Positions 16,574-24,691 of a stretch of DNA of 36,978 nt are shown here, in pieces. The notes beneath the pieces are model-generated. The model had not been told where the DNA came from, made no database searches, and saw only the letters and a list, made by a program, of their open reading frames with translations. The DNA is taken from NCBI GenBank assembly GCA_934481385.1, contig CAKSPD010000013.1, positions 1 to 36,978 of the forward strand, written 5' to 3'. Position numbers and translations under genes: made by a program. Positions within the stretch are counted from its first letter, which is position 1, and each line of letters starts with the position of its first letter. The DNA comes from an uncultured Oscillospiraceae bacterium. Its GTDB lineage: Bacteria; Bacillota; Clostridia; Oscillospirales; Ruminococcaceae.

Positions 16574-16599
16574 CTGAATAATACTGTTTAAAAAAATGC

Positions 16600-16628
16600 T
16601 TTACTTAAAGAAAAATATATGCTATAAT
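16600..16628 (+). promoter_or_regulatory. Promoter of the CPBP protease gene
   Basis: TTTACT (16600-16605), a 17-base spacer and TATAAT (16623-16628), preceded by TGC (extended -10). Transcription from about 16635 gives a leader of under 20 nt that begins right at the AAGGAGG site (16636-16642). That rules out the ATG at 16596 as start of the next gene. Confidence 0.7.
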
Positions 16629-16652
16629 ATGATTCAAGGAGGCGATTGCGTT

Positions 16653-17825
16653 TTGAATGAAAATATTTCTCCGGAACAGTATATTTCCGAAATAAAAGCT
16701 CTTAATAAAAAACTTAATATCGCTGAACAGCAGATTATGGATTCTGCATTTATCGACAAAAGAAATCCTTTTGAAAATCCTACTGAATACCGTCACTATA
16801 ATTCGGATTACGGAAAAGTTGAACCGGAAATTGAAAAGCCGTTTTTTAAACTTCCGCTTGAACCTGAATATTCTGAAAGACGGAATATCCGAAGATTTTA
16901 TAATGTTACGGGTTTGCAGATGATTTTTCATGTTGTTGCTTCAGAAATTCTTATGTATCTGCTGACTTTCATTATTATGACTTTTTTGCAGTATCTCAAT
17001 CCTGACAGAGAATATTCTGAGATTGCTGATTATTTCTATGCAACGGTTTCTGCTCCTGCAAATATGCTTATATTTCTTATATGCAATGTGACTTTTGCAT
17101 GTATTGGTCTTAAAATGACGAAAACTTCTCCTGCATCACTTGTCAGAACATGTGATTTTACGTTGTTCAAGGCTGTCGGGTATCTGTTTATAGTTCTTTT
17201 CCTGAATGAATTTTCATCTGTCATTGTATCGTTTATTTCCTATGTCATGAGTCAGTGCGGTTTTAAAATGTACAATATAAACGATTATACAAACTTTGAA
17301 AGCACAAATGCAAAAGTTTCGGAATTTATGTATTCTGTGCTTGTTGCACCTGTTACAGAGGAATTTTTTTACAGAGGAATGGTTCTTAAAAATTTTTCAA
17401 AGGCAAGTCAGAGATGCGGTATATTTTTGAGTGCATTGCTTTTCGGACTTATGCACACAACTGTTCCCCAGATTGTTCTCGGTTTTACTATGGGAATATT
17501 TCTCGCCCACATAACTTTAAAGCATAATTCAATTATTCCTGCAATAATTGCACATTCATTTAATAATTCTCTTGGATATATTTTAAATCCTGTCGGAAAT
17601 ATCACTTCTGAAACGGGGATAATTATTGCCAATTCTGTTTATTATGCGTGTGTGATGTTCGGATTGTTTGCACTTGTCGGATTTAAACTTACAAATAAAC
17701 TTCCTCATGATACTCCTCATCAGTCAAGGAGAGGAATAAGCCTTGCCCTGACTTCAATACCTGTGCTTATTGTTATTGTTTATTATATTATTAAGACGAT
17801 AAGCTACATATTAAGAATATCATAA
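16653..17825 (+). CDS. CPBP-family intramembrane glutamic endopeptidase
   Basis: The 390-residue protein has a polar N-terminal region (about 1-90) and then six to eight hydrophobic helices. The CPBP/Abi motifs are all present: EE-x3-R in APVTEEFFYRGMVL, FxxxH in FGLMHTTVP, and HxxxN in IIAHSFNN. Family members are Rce1-like membrane proteases, and in bacteria some act in peptide maturation or bacteriocin immunity. No substrate is identifiable here. The start is TTG 16653 with AAGGAGG ten bases upstream, fixed by the promoter position. The 90-residue hydrophilic extension, with an NPFENPTEYRHYNSDYG segment, is longer than in simple CPBP proteins. It faces a second CPBP gene tail to tail. Confidence 0.88.
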   Translation: MNENISPEQYISEIKALNKKLNIAEQQIMDSAFIDKRNPFENPTEYRHYNSDYGKVEPEIEKPFFKLPLEPEYSERRNIRRFYNVTGLQMIFHVVASEILMYLLTFIIMTFLQYLNPDREYSEIADYFYATVSAPANMLIFLICNVTFACIGLKMTKTSPASLVRTCDFTLFKAVGYLFIVLFLNEFSSVIVSFISYVMSQCGFKMYNINDYTNFESTNAKVSEFMYSVLVAPVTEEFFYRGMVLKNFSKASQRCGIFLSALLFGLMHTTVPQIVLGFTMGIFLAHITLKHNSIIPAIIAHSFNNSLGYILNPVGNITSETGIIIANSVYYACVMFGLFALVGFKLTNKLPHDTPHQSRRGISLALTSIPVLIVIVYYIIKTISYILRIS

Positions 17826-17828
17826 ATT

Positions 17829-17862
17829 AAAAAGCTGGACGGATTATTTCCGTTCAGCTTTA
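17829..17862. terminator. Bidirectional terminator between two convergent CPBP genes
   Basis: AAAGCTGGACGGA pairs with TTCCGTTCAGCTTT around a 3-4 base loop, with flanking A and T runs, so it can work on both strands. It sits after the + strand stop codon and includes the last codons and the stop of the - strand gene. Confidence 0.7.
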
Positions 17863-18794
17863 TCTTTTCTGTATATACATAAAAACAATACTGCGAATGA
17901 AACTGCAAGTATAACTGTTGTGGCAATTCCTCCTTCCGCTCCGAAAGTTCCGCCGTTTATTAAATCCTTGTTTTCTGCTGATGATGTTAAAAACAGTGTT
18001 TCGCCTGAACTTGTTCCGCTTACACTTATTCCGAAAAGATTTCCCTGTGAAAAATTCCATATGGAATGTATTGCAGATACTCCCCATATGTTTCCGGAAT
18101 ATATCATATACAGTGACATAAATGCTCCGAAAAAGAATATATTTACGAGCGAAAGAACTGTTGCTCCTGAATTGAATATATGTGCAAGTGAAAAAGCTCC
18201 GGCACTTATCAGTATTGCAGGCAGTGTTCCATGTTTTCCGCCTATGCTGTTCATCAGAAATCCTCTGAATATAAATTCCTCACTCATTCCCTGAACAAGC
18301 CATGCAAGGAGATATATTATAAATATTCCGATATTCAAATCAGTATTTATTCCGCTGAAGTTTACAGCTCCGAAAATTATATTTACAATAAATACTCCCG
18401 AGAACATTAAAAGACCGATAAACATTCCCTTTATATAATTCGGAAAAGCTTTGTTTTTAATTATTCCCATTGATGAAAGCGGTCTTTTTTCAATGAACCG
18501 GCAGTATATTACTGAAAAAATTGTTCCGAATACCGTTGAAAAAAGCGTTGCAGTCATATTTTTATAATCAGCCTGAATTTTCATAACGAAATCCATATAT
18601 TCCTGATTTACGCCTGTGAATTTATCGCTCATTATATATTCCATAAGTTTCGGAATCATCATAGCTGACGGCACTATTGCCTCTGCAATCATTATTACGA
18701 TAAATACGAGAATAAAAAACAATATCTGCAAAAAAATATTGTTTACTCTTGATGATTCAGCCTGTGTGAACATTTCAGGTCTTTTTATTTTCAT
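17844..18794 (-). CDS. CPBP-family intramembrane glutamic endopeptidase
   Basis: The 316-residue protein has about eight hydrophobic helices and the CPBP motifs MSEEFIFRGFLM (EExxxR), FSLAHIFNSG and HSIWNFSQGN (HxxxN). A C-terminal extracytoplasmic loop is rich in Gly/Ser/Thr, and the last helix ends in CIYRKDKAERK. The ATG at 18794 is preceded by GGAGGTAA. The sequence is clearly diverged from the neighbouring CPBP protein at 16653-17825, so this is not a recent duplication. Proteolytic activity is inferred from the conserved motifs, and the target is unknown. It appears monocistronic. Confidence 0.88.
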   Translation of the reverse strand: MKIKRPEMFTQAESSRVNNIFLQILFFILVFIVIMIAEAIVPSAMMIPKLMEYIMSDKFTGVNQEYMDFVMKIQADYKNMTATLFSTVFGTIFSVIYCRFIEKRPLSSMGIIKNKAFPNYIKGMFIGLLMFSGVFIVNIIFGAVNFSGINTDLNIGIFIIYLLAWLVQGMSEEFIFRGFLMNSIGGKHGTLPAILISAGAFSLAHIFNSGATVLSLVNIFFFGAFMSLYMIYSGNIWGVSAIHSIWNFSQGNLFGISVSGTSSGETLFLTSSAENKDLINGGTFGAEGGIATTVILAVSFAVLFLCIYRKDKAERK

Positions 18795-18906
18795 AGCTTT
18801 GAATTACCTCCGTTTGATTTGAATATAATTATATCATATTTAACAAATTCTGTCAAGCATTTTTTGCTGTTCTCTAACATATAGATTGAAAAAGAGGTGA
18901 TTTTAC

Positions 18907-19581
18907 TTGGATAAAAATGCTATGGAAAAATATCGTCAGGAAATGATGAAGCTTTACGGAAAAAGTACATCAAAAAATGATACTGTTCCTGTTCAGGAAA
19001 AAATTCAGGAAACTGCTCCGTCAGATAATAAAAATATTACTGAAACTGAAATTCCTCAGATTCAGGAAATTTCGCCTTCTGAAATTTCTGATATTAATGA
19101 ACGTTATCCTGAACCTGTTCTTGATGAAATCAATGAAAATTCATCTGATACTAAACTGAATGACGGTGAATATAACAAACGCAGTAATTATGACAGTATC
19201 GGCTGGATTTCAGTTAATGTGAGAACTGCTGAAAATGCCTCTCCTGTTGAAAATGCTTCAGTTGTTATTACATCTATGAATAATGGAAATCTTATTTTTG
19301 AGGCGACAGGTGTTACTGATGAAAGCGGTCAGATAAAGAAAATTGCACTCCCTGCACCTTCTGCAAGTCTTTCACTTGATTCAGAAAATCTTATAAAGCC
19401 TTATTCTGTATATGATATAAGCGTTTATGCTGACGGATTTTTCAGAGAGAGAAGTGTTGATGTTCCTGTGTTTGCCGGAATAACTTCTATTCAGCAGTTC
19501 AATATGGTTCCTCTGCCACTTTATATGACGGAAAATGATGAAACTATTACTTATTACAATCAAGAACCGGAACTGCAATAA
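18907..19581 (+). CDS. Unknown protein with carboxypeptidase-regulatory-like Ig-fold domain
   Basis: The 224-residue product has no signal peptide. Residues 1-95 are highly charged and probably disordered (MEKYRQEMMKLYG, then many Glu/Pro/Ile). Residues about 97-205 form a beta-rich domain of the CarboxypepD_reg type: GWISVNVRTAENASPVENAS, TGVTDESGQIKKI, and YSVYDISVYADGFFRERSVDVPVFAG. Start is TTG 18907 after AGAGGTG. It is the first of three consecutive + strand genes (gap of 24 bases to the next), the others carrying SpoIID-like and peptidoglycan-binding domains. A role in the spore or cell wall is therefore possible, but only by association. I see no sigma-A promoter upstream. Confidence 0.72.
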   Translation: MDKNAMEKYRQEMMKLYGKSTSKNDTVPVQEKIQETAPSDNKNITETEIPQIQEISPSEISDINERYPEPVLDEINENSSDTKLNDGEYNKRSNYDSIGWISVNVRTAENASPVENASVVITSMNNGNLIFEATGVTDESGQIKKIALPAPSASLSLDSENLIKPYSVYDISVYADGFFRERSVDVPVFAGITSIQQFNMVPLPLYMTENDETITYYNQEPELQ

Positions 19582-19605
19582 CTTTTTTTACAAGGAGGAT
19601 TTTCA

Positions 19606-21009
19606 ATGCTTTCAGGAACGCCTTTCATTCCGGAAACAATAACTGTTCATCTCGGCCCGCCCAATTCAGATGCACAGAATGTTACTGTTGATTTTATGAC
19701 ATATATAAAAAATGTTGCATCAAGTGAAATATATCCCACATGGCCTGATTCTTCAATAAGGGCAAATATATATGCAATAACAAGTTTTGCCCTTAACAGA
19801 ATATATACCGAATGGTACAGGTCAAGGGGATATGATTTTGATATAACTTCATCAACGCAATATGACCAGAAGTTTATTAACGGACGTGAAATATTTGACT
19901 CAATAAGCAATGTTGCCGATGAAATTTTTGCCGATTATGTGAGGAAACAGGGAACTGTTGAACCGCTTTTTACTGCTTTCTGCAACGGTACTACTGTTAC
20001 ATGTGACGGCCTTTCACAGTGGGGAACTGTATCGCTGGCAGAACGTGGATATACTCCTTATGAGATACTTAAATACTATTACGGCAATGATATTGAAATT
20101 GTCCGCAATGTTCCTGTTATGACAAGAACTCCTTCATACCCCGGTATTGTTCTTACTGAGGGAATGAGAAGAAATGAAGTCAAGACCATTCAGGTTCAGC
20201 TTAACAGAATTTCAAGAAATTATCCTGCTATTCCGAAAATTGCCCAGACAGACGGAATTTTTGAAGATGATACAAGAGAAGCTGTTCTGAAATTTCAGGA
20301 AATATTTGACCTTGAACAGACAGGAACAGTAAATGAAGCTACATGGTATAAGATAGCTTATATATATACAAGTGTCAAGCGTCTTGCTGAACTCGGTTCG
20401 GAGGGAGTTTCCTTTGATGAAACTGAAAAGCAGTTTGAAAATGAGCTTAAAATCGGTTCTCAGGGTTTTACTGTGCGTGAAATTCAGTATTATCTTGCTG
20501 TAATCGGTGCATATTATGATGCTGTCCTTCCTGTTGATATTACCGGATATTTCGGCGAGGAAACTGAAAAATCAGTCAAATCCTTTCAGCAGGTTTTCGG
20601 ACTTCCGCAGACCGGAGTTGTTGACCGTCAGACCTGGAATGATATTTACAGGGCTTATGCAGGTATTGCTGAGTCTGTTCCTTTTGATACAGAATCTGCT
20701 GTTGTACTTTATCCGGGTACTGTTTTAAAAGAGGGTTCATCAGGCGAATATGTCAGAATACTTCAGGAATATCTCAGCTATATAAATCAGTCATATCCTG
20801 AAATTCCGGCTGTAAACAATACGGGATATTTCGGACCTCTTACAAAACAGTCTGTACTTGCATTTCAGAAACGTTTCGGACTTTCGCAGACCGGTGTTGT
20901 CGGAGGTGCTGTTTGGAATGATATTGCAGGACTTTATTCTGATTTGCGTTTCGGAACTGATAAAAGACCTTATCAGTCACCCGGATATATTATTTCTGCT
21001 GAAACTTAA
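19606..21009 (+). CDS. SpoIID/LytB-like protein with three peptidoglycan-binding domains
   Basis: Residues about 25-165 resemble SpoIID, a lytic transglycosylase that acts on glycan strands during engulfment. They include YIKNVASSEIYPTWP with the likely catalytic Glu, then SIRANIYAITSFALNRIYTEW, and the closing LSQWGTVSLAERGYTPYEILKYYYG. Three peptidoglycan-binding type 1 repeats follow (about 185-265, 285-360, 380-455), each ending in a FQxxFGLxQTGVV-like strand. The 467-residue protein has no N-terminal signal peptide. It must act in the mother-cell or spore compartment, or be exported by another route. Start is ATG 19606 after CAAGGAGG. The operon partners are the unknown gene upstream and another PGBD protein 17 bases downstream. 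Confidence 0.85.
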   Translation: MLSGTPFIPETITVHLGPPNSDAQNVTVDFMTYIKNVASSEIYPTWPDSSIRANIYAITSFALNRIYTEWYRSRGYDFDITSSTQYDQKFINGREIFDSISNVADEIFADYVRKQGTVEPLFTAFCNGTTVTCDGLSQWGTVSLAERGYTPYEILKYYYGNDIEIVRNVPVMTRTPSYPGIVLTEGMRRNEVKTIQVQLNRISRNYPAIPKIAQTDGIFEDDTREAVLKFQEIFDLEQTGTVNEATWYKIAYIYTSVKRLAELGSEGVSFDETEKQFENELKIGSQGFTVREIQYYLAVIGAYYDAVLPVDITGYFGEETEKSVKSFQQVFGLPQTGVVDRQTWNDIYRAYAGIAESVPFDTESAVVLYPGTVLKEGSSGEYVRILQEYLSYINQSYPEIPAVNNTGYFGPLTKQSVLAFQKRFGLSQTGVVGGAVWNDIAGLYSDLRFGTDKRPYQSPGYIISAET

Positions 21010-21026
21010 CAAGGAGGTTGTTTTCA

Positions 21027-21533
21027 ATGCCTTATACACCCGAACAGAAAAAAAAGCATGTCAGGGAGTTTCAGCGTTATCTTCAGGGTATTGCTTATTA
21101 TAATCATAAAATTCCCCTTATAATTCCTGACGGATATTTCGGAAAGGAAACTGAAACGGCTGTGAGAGCCTTTCAGAGAGAATATAAACTTGATGAAACA
21201 GGCACTGTCAATCATGAAACATGGAACAAAATTGCTTCAGTATACAGGAATTTTATCGTTTCTGAACCTTTTGTCCTCGATGTTTTTCCTTCTAAGAACT
21301 ACTTATCAGGCAAAGGAGATTCCGGATTTCTTGTATATATAATTCAGGTTATTTTACTTGAAATAAGTCTTAGATATGATAATTTTCCTGCTGTTTCTGT
21401 CAATGGAATATTTGATAATCAGACACATGAGGCTGTAAAGATTTTTCAGGAAACCGCAGGTCTTGTTCCGAATGGTGTTGTTAATAATAATACATGGAAC
21501 GTTCTTTCTTCATCTGTACAGCATCTGATATGA
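21027..21533 (+). CDS. Protein with two peptidoglycan-binding domains
   Basis: The 168-residue product consists almost only of two peptidoglycan-binding type 1 repeats: about 10-75 (DGYFGKETETAVRAFQREYKLDETGTV) and 95-160 (NGIFDNQTHEAVKIFQETAGLVPNGVV). There is no catalytic domain and no signal peptide. It follows the SpoIID-like gene by 17 bases with its own AAGGAGG site, so the two are surely co-transcribed. The repeats resemble those of the neighbour, so it may be a split-off binding module or an accessory that directs the enzyme to cortex or wall glycan. I do not know a named homologue. Confidence 0.85.
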   Translation: MPYTPEQKKKHVREFQRYLQGIAYYNHKIPLIIPDGYFGKETETAVRAFQREYKLDETGTVNHETWNKIASVYRNFIVSEPFVLDVFPSKNYLSGKGDSGFLVYIIQVILLEISLRYDNFPAVSVNGIFDNQTHEAVKIFQETAGLVPNGVVNNNTWNVLSSSVQHLI

Positions 21534-21583
21534 TTAGATTTTTCAATCTCAGATAAAATTTGCAAAGTATTTCTTTTTTGGTA

Positions 21584-21612
21584 TTGACATAGACAAAAAA
21601 AAAAGATATAAT
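21584..21612 (+). promoter_or_regulatory. Strong sigma-A promoter of pckG
   Basis: Perfect TTGACA (21584-21589) and TATAAT (21607-21612) boxes with a 17-base spacer. An A-run in the spacer may further bend the DNA. This is the best promoter in the window and fits the codon usage of a highly expressed gene downstream. Confidence 0.88.
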
Positions 21613-21616
21613 ATAC

Positions 21617-21659
21617 CTTGAGAGAAAGCAAGACCTTTCTCAAGCCTGATTTATTCAGG
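21617..21659 (+). promoter_or_regulatory. Two stem-loops at the 5' end of the pckG message
   Basis: CTTGAGAGAAAG pairs with CTTTCTCAAG (21617-21644, 2-base bulge), at or within a few bases of the predicted transcript start. A small CCTGA/TCAGG stem (21645-21659) follows directly. A 5'-terminal hairpin of this type can shield an abundant mRNA from 5' decay. I see no riboswitch. Confidence 0.5.
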
Positions 21660-21684
21660 TATAAAATACAGGAGGTACTTTGAA

Positions 21685-23505
21685 ATGTCACTGACAAAAA
21701 ATCCTAATGTTTTAAAATGGGTTTCAGAGATGGAAGCTCTTACTAAGCCTGATAAGGTTGTATGGATTGACGGTTCTGAAGAACAGCTCAACGCTCTCAG
21801 AAAAGAAGCAATCTCTACCGGAGAAATGATTGAACTTAATCAGGAAAAACTCCCCGGCTGTCTTTATCACAGAACTAAGCCTAACGATGTTGCTCGTGTT
21901 GAGGACAGAACATTTATCTGCACAAGAAGAAAAGAAGATGCAGGCCCGACTAATAACTGGAAAGACCCTCAGGAAATGTACGCTATGCTTACTCCTATGT
22001 ATGACGGCGTTATGAAGGGCAGAACTATGTATGTTATCCCTTATTCTATGGGCCCTATCGGTTCTCCTCTCGCTAAGGTTGGCGTTGAGGTTACTGATTC
22101 TATCTATGTAGTTCTCAATATGGCTATTATGACAAGAATGGGCATTCAGGCTTTTGAAAATCTCGGCGATGAATCAAACGATTTCGTTCGCGGTCTTCAC
22201 TCAAAGGCTGATGTTGACCCTGAAAAGAGATATATTGTTCAGTTCCCTGAAGACAATACTATCTGGTCAATCAATTCTGCTTACGGCGGAAACGTTCTTC
22301 TCGGCAAAAAGTGCTTTGCTCTCCGTATCGCTTCATTCCAGGGTAAGAATGAAGGCTGGATGGCTGAACATATGCTTATCCTCGGCGTTAAGAAGCCAGA
22401 CGGCGAAGTTAAGTATATCACTGCTGCTTTCCCGTCTGCATGCGGTAAAACAAACCTTGCTATGCTTATTCCTCCGGAAGGCTACAAGAAGGACGGCTAT
22501 GAAGTATTCACAGTCGGCGATGATATTGCTTGGATGAAACCGGGCAAAGACGGCAGACTTTATGCTATCAACCCTGAAAACGGTTTCTTCGGTGTTGCTC
22601 CGGGAACAAACGAAAAGTCCAATCCTAACGCTCTCCACTGCACAATGAAGAACACAATCTTCACAAACGTTGCTATCGATAATTCTGATAACACTGTTTG
22701 GTGGGAAAAGCTTACTAAGAATCCTCCTGTTGATGCAACAGAATGGAAGGGTGCTAAGGTAAACGGCATTGAATATACTTCTGAAATCGATGAAAAGACA
22801 GGAAAGAACAAGACTCTTGCTCACCCGAACTCAAGATTTACTGCTCCGGCTGAAAACTGCCCTTGCATTTCTCCTGAATTCAACAATCCTGCCGGCGTTC
22901 CGATTTCTGCTATTATCTTCGGCGGAAGACGTGCTTCTACAACTCCTCTTGTATATCAGTCATTTGACTGGGTACACGGCACATATATGGGTTCTGCTGT
23001 TTCTTCTGAAACAACTGCTGCTGCAACAGGTGCTGTTGGTGTTCTCCGTCACGACCCTATGGCTATGAAACCATTTATCGGTTACAATGTAGGCGATTAC
23101 TGGGCTCACTGGCTCGAAATGGGCGAAAAGCTCGGTGAAAAAGCTCCTAAGATTTTCAACGTTAACTGGTTCAAGCAGGACGAAAACGGCAACTTTATGT
23201 GGCCAGGTTTCGGCGACAACATGAGAGTTCTCGACTGGATTATCAAGAGATGCGAAGGCACTGTTGATGCTGTTGAAACTCCTATCGGTTATCTCCCTAA
23301 GGCTGAAGACATCAACCTTAACGGTATCGAAGATGAAGTTACTCCTGAAGTTCTGGACAAGCTCCTTGCTGTTGATACTGACCTCTGGAAGAAGGAAATC
23401 TCTGAAATGAGAAGATACTATACAGAGGACATTTCTGCTAAGGGTGGCAGAGTTCCTGAAGCTCTTATGGGCGAACTTGACAAGATAGAAAAGAAACTCG
23501 GCTGA
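21685..23505 (+). CDS. pckG: Phosphoenolpyruvate carboxykinase (GTP)
   Basis: The 606-residue enzyme interconverts PEP + CO2 + GDP and oxaloacetate + GTP. In succinate-forming ruminococci it is thought to fix CO2 on the way to fumarate and succinate. It is the GTP type: the P-loop region reads FPSACGKTNLAML with the reactive Cys, followed by VGDDIAWMKPGKDG and GFFGVAPGT. FGGRRASTTPLVYQSFDW and NWFKQDENGNFMWPGFGDNMRVLDWI follow. ATG 21685 has ACAGGAGG upstream. Codon choice (many GCT, GGC, AAC, AAG) differs from flanking genes, as expected for very high expression. It is monocistronic, with its own strong promoter and terminator. Confidence 0.97.
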   Translation: MSLTKNPNVLKWVSEMEALTKPDKVVWIDGSEEQLNALRKEAISTGEMIELNQEKLPGCLYHRTKPNDVARVEDRTFICTRRKEDAGPTNNWKDPQEMYAMLTPMYDGVMKGRTMYVIPYSMGPIGSPLAKVGVEVTDSIYVVLNMAIMTRMGIQAFENLGDESNDFVRGLHSKADVDPEKRYIVQFPEDNTIWSINSAYGGNVLLGKKCFALRIASFQGKNEGWMAEHMLILGVKKPDGEVKYITAAFPSACGKTNLAMLIPPEGYKKDGYEVFTVGDDIAWMKPGKDGRLYAINPENGFFGVAPGTNEKSNPNALHCTMKNTIFTNVAIDNSDNTVWWEKLTKNPPVDATEWKGAKVNGIEYTSEIDEKTGKNKTLAHPNSRFTAPAENCPCISPEFNNPAGVPISAIIFGGRRASTTPLVYQSFDWVHGTYMGSAVSSETTAAATGAVGVLRHDPMAMKPFIGYNVGDYWAHWLEMGEKLGEKAPKIFNVNWFKQDENGNFMWPGFGDNMRVLDWIIKRCEGTVDAVETPIGYLPKAEDINLNGIEDEVTPEVLDKLLAVDTDLWKKEISEMRRYYTEDISAKGGRVPEALMGELDKIEKKLG

Positions 23506-23529
23506 TTTTATTAACATCTGATTTTTTAT

Positions 23530-23557
23530 GCCCGCCTCTTATGGCGGGCTTTTTTTA
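23530..23557 (+). terminator. Intrinsic terminator after pckG
   Basis: GCCCGCC (23530-23536) and GGCGGGC (23543-23549) with a 6-base loop, followed by an unbroken run of seven or more T residues. Confidence 0.92.
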
Positions 23558-23616
23558 TGAAATATCCGCTTTTTTAACACTTTTTGCCAACACCGCAAAG
23601 AAAATTCAAAAGGTTA

Positions 23617-23645
23617 TGGACAAATTCAACAAAATATGATATAAT
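23617..23645 (+). promoter_or_regulatory. Promoter of the NUDIX gene
   Basis: TGGACA (23617-23622) and TATAAT (23640-23645) with a 17-base spacer, about 47 bases upstream of the ATG. Confidence 0.6.
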
Positions 23646-23691
23646 ATTTATGACGATAATACCTTATATTTGATATGAAAGGAGTCCTTTT

Positions 23692-24105
23692 ATGCTTCAT
23701 GAAAAATCATGCGGTGCAATAGTGTACAGAAGATTTCATGGAAATATTGAAATTCTTCTTATAAAGCATATTAACAGCGGTCACTGGTCTTTTCCTAAAG
23801 GGCATGTTGAATCAGATGAAACTGAAACGGAAACTGCCAGGCGTGAAATAAAGGAAGAAACCTCTATTGATGTTATGATTGACCCCACATTTCGTGAAAC
23901 TGTAACTTATTCTCCAAGACGTGATACACTTAAAGTTGTTGTTTATTTCCTCGCAAAAGCAAAAAATGTGAATTTTGTTCCGCAGGAGGACGAAATAGCT
24001 GAAATAAGATGGGTTGACCTTGCACATGCTGTCAGACTTCTTACCTATGAAAATGACAAGACTATTGTTGCAAAGGCTAAGACTGCTATAAAGGAAAGAC
24101 GATAA
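23692..24105 (+). CDS. NUDIX hydrolase, diadenosine tetraphosphatase-like
   Basis: The 137-residue protein contains a complete NUDIX box, GHVESDETETETARREIKEE, in the G-x5-E-x7-REUxEE pattern that binds the catalytic Mg2+. It lies near residues 37-60, after SGHWSFPKG. The start EKSCGAIVYRR, the spacing and WVDLAHAVRLLTYEN resemble bacterial Ap4A hydrolases that cleave dinucleoside polyphosphates, but NUDIX substrates cannot be fixed from sequence alone. ATG 23692 follows GAAAGGAG. It has its own promoter and a strong terminator, shared in place with the convergent ger operon. Confidence 0.9.
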   Translation: MLHEKSCGAIVYRRFHGNIEILLIKHINSGHWSFPKGHVESDETETETARREIKEETSIDVMIDPTFRETVTYSPRRDTLKVVVYFLAKAKNVNFVPQEDEIAEIRWVDLAHAVRLLTYENDKTIVAKAKTAIKERR

Positions 24106-24116
24106 CTATAAAAATT

Positions 24117-24150
24117 CCCCGATTTTTTAAAAAATCGGGGCTTTTGTTTT
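24117..24150. terminator. Bidirectional terminator between the NUDIX gene and the ger operon
   Basis: CCCCGATTTTTT and AAAAAATCGGGG (24117-24140) form a perfect 12-pair inverted repeat with almost no loop, so the real stem is probably slightly shorter. Runs of T lie on the right and of A on the left. It lies just after both convergent stop codons and can serve both strands. Confidence 0.85.
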
Positions 24151-24691
24151 ATCCTGATATAATTTTGCTTTCAAAACTTCCCTCACTCGTTATTGCAGGT
24201 ATTTCACTGCTGTGGTTTTTAAGAAGTGAACTGAGAATCGTTATAATATCGCTTTCGGGAATTTTATTCTGCTTTACTGCTGTCCTTATCATATCGGCAA
24301 GTTCTCCGGAATCCGTATTTTCTATGATTTTTTCTGAATTGTTTCCGCCGTATACTATAAGGCAGGACGGCGAAACCTTCCATTCTTCAAGCATAAAACG
24401 GAGCGTTTCCGTATAGTCACATTCGCCGAGTATTATTATTTCCGTATGACCTGTGAAAATTGATTTTCCGCTTTTTATTTCAGAATTTTCAAGTATGCTT
24501 TCAAAGTTTTCGCCTTTCGATTTTGAAGGCTTTGAATCCTTGTTGTAAAAATTCATTGATACTGTTTTGGAATTATTTCCGCATACTGACATTCCTCTTA
24601 AATATGCCTTTTCCTGTACTTCCTGATAAGTACAGCCGGATAGTAATGCCGAAACAGCAACAGGAATAAATAACAGCTTTATTCTTTTCAT
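24149..24691 (-). CDS. Short Ger(x)C-type spore germination lipoprotein
   Basis: The 180-residue protein begins MKRIKLLFIPVAVSALLSGC, a clear lipoprotein signal with Cys20 as anchor. The rest matches only the N-terminal domain of the GerC family, including IFTGHTEIIILGE, LRFMLEEWKVSPSCLIVYG and the ITILSSLLKNHSSEIPAI strand. Standard GerAC/GerBC subunits are about 350-400 residues, so the whole C-terminal domain is missing. The stop codon is followed by a terminator within a few bases, with no leftover coding sequence beyond. This may be a naturally compact form or an old truncation. The start overlaps the gerB stop by 4 bases (ATGA), third gene of a gerA-gerB-gerC operon. Confidence 0.82.
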   Translation of the reverse strand: MKRIKLLFIPVAVSALLSGCTYQEVQEKAYLRGMSVCGNNSKTVSMNFYNKDSKPSKSKGENFESILENSEIKSGKSIFTGHTEIIILGECDYTETLRFMLEEWKVSPSCLIVYGGNNSEKIIENTDSGELADMIRTAVKQNKIPESDIITILSSLLKNHSSEIPAITSEGSFESKIISG

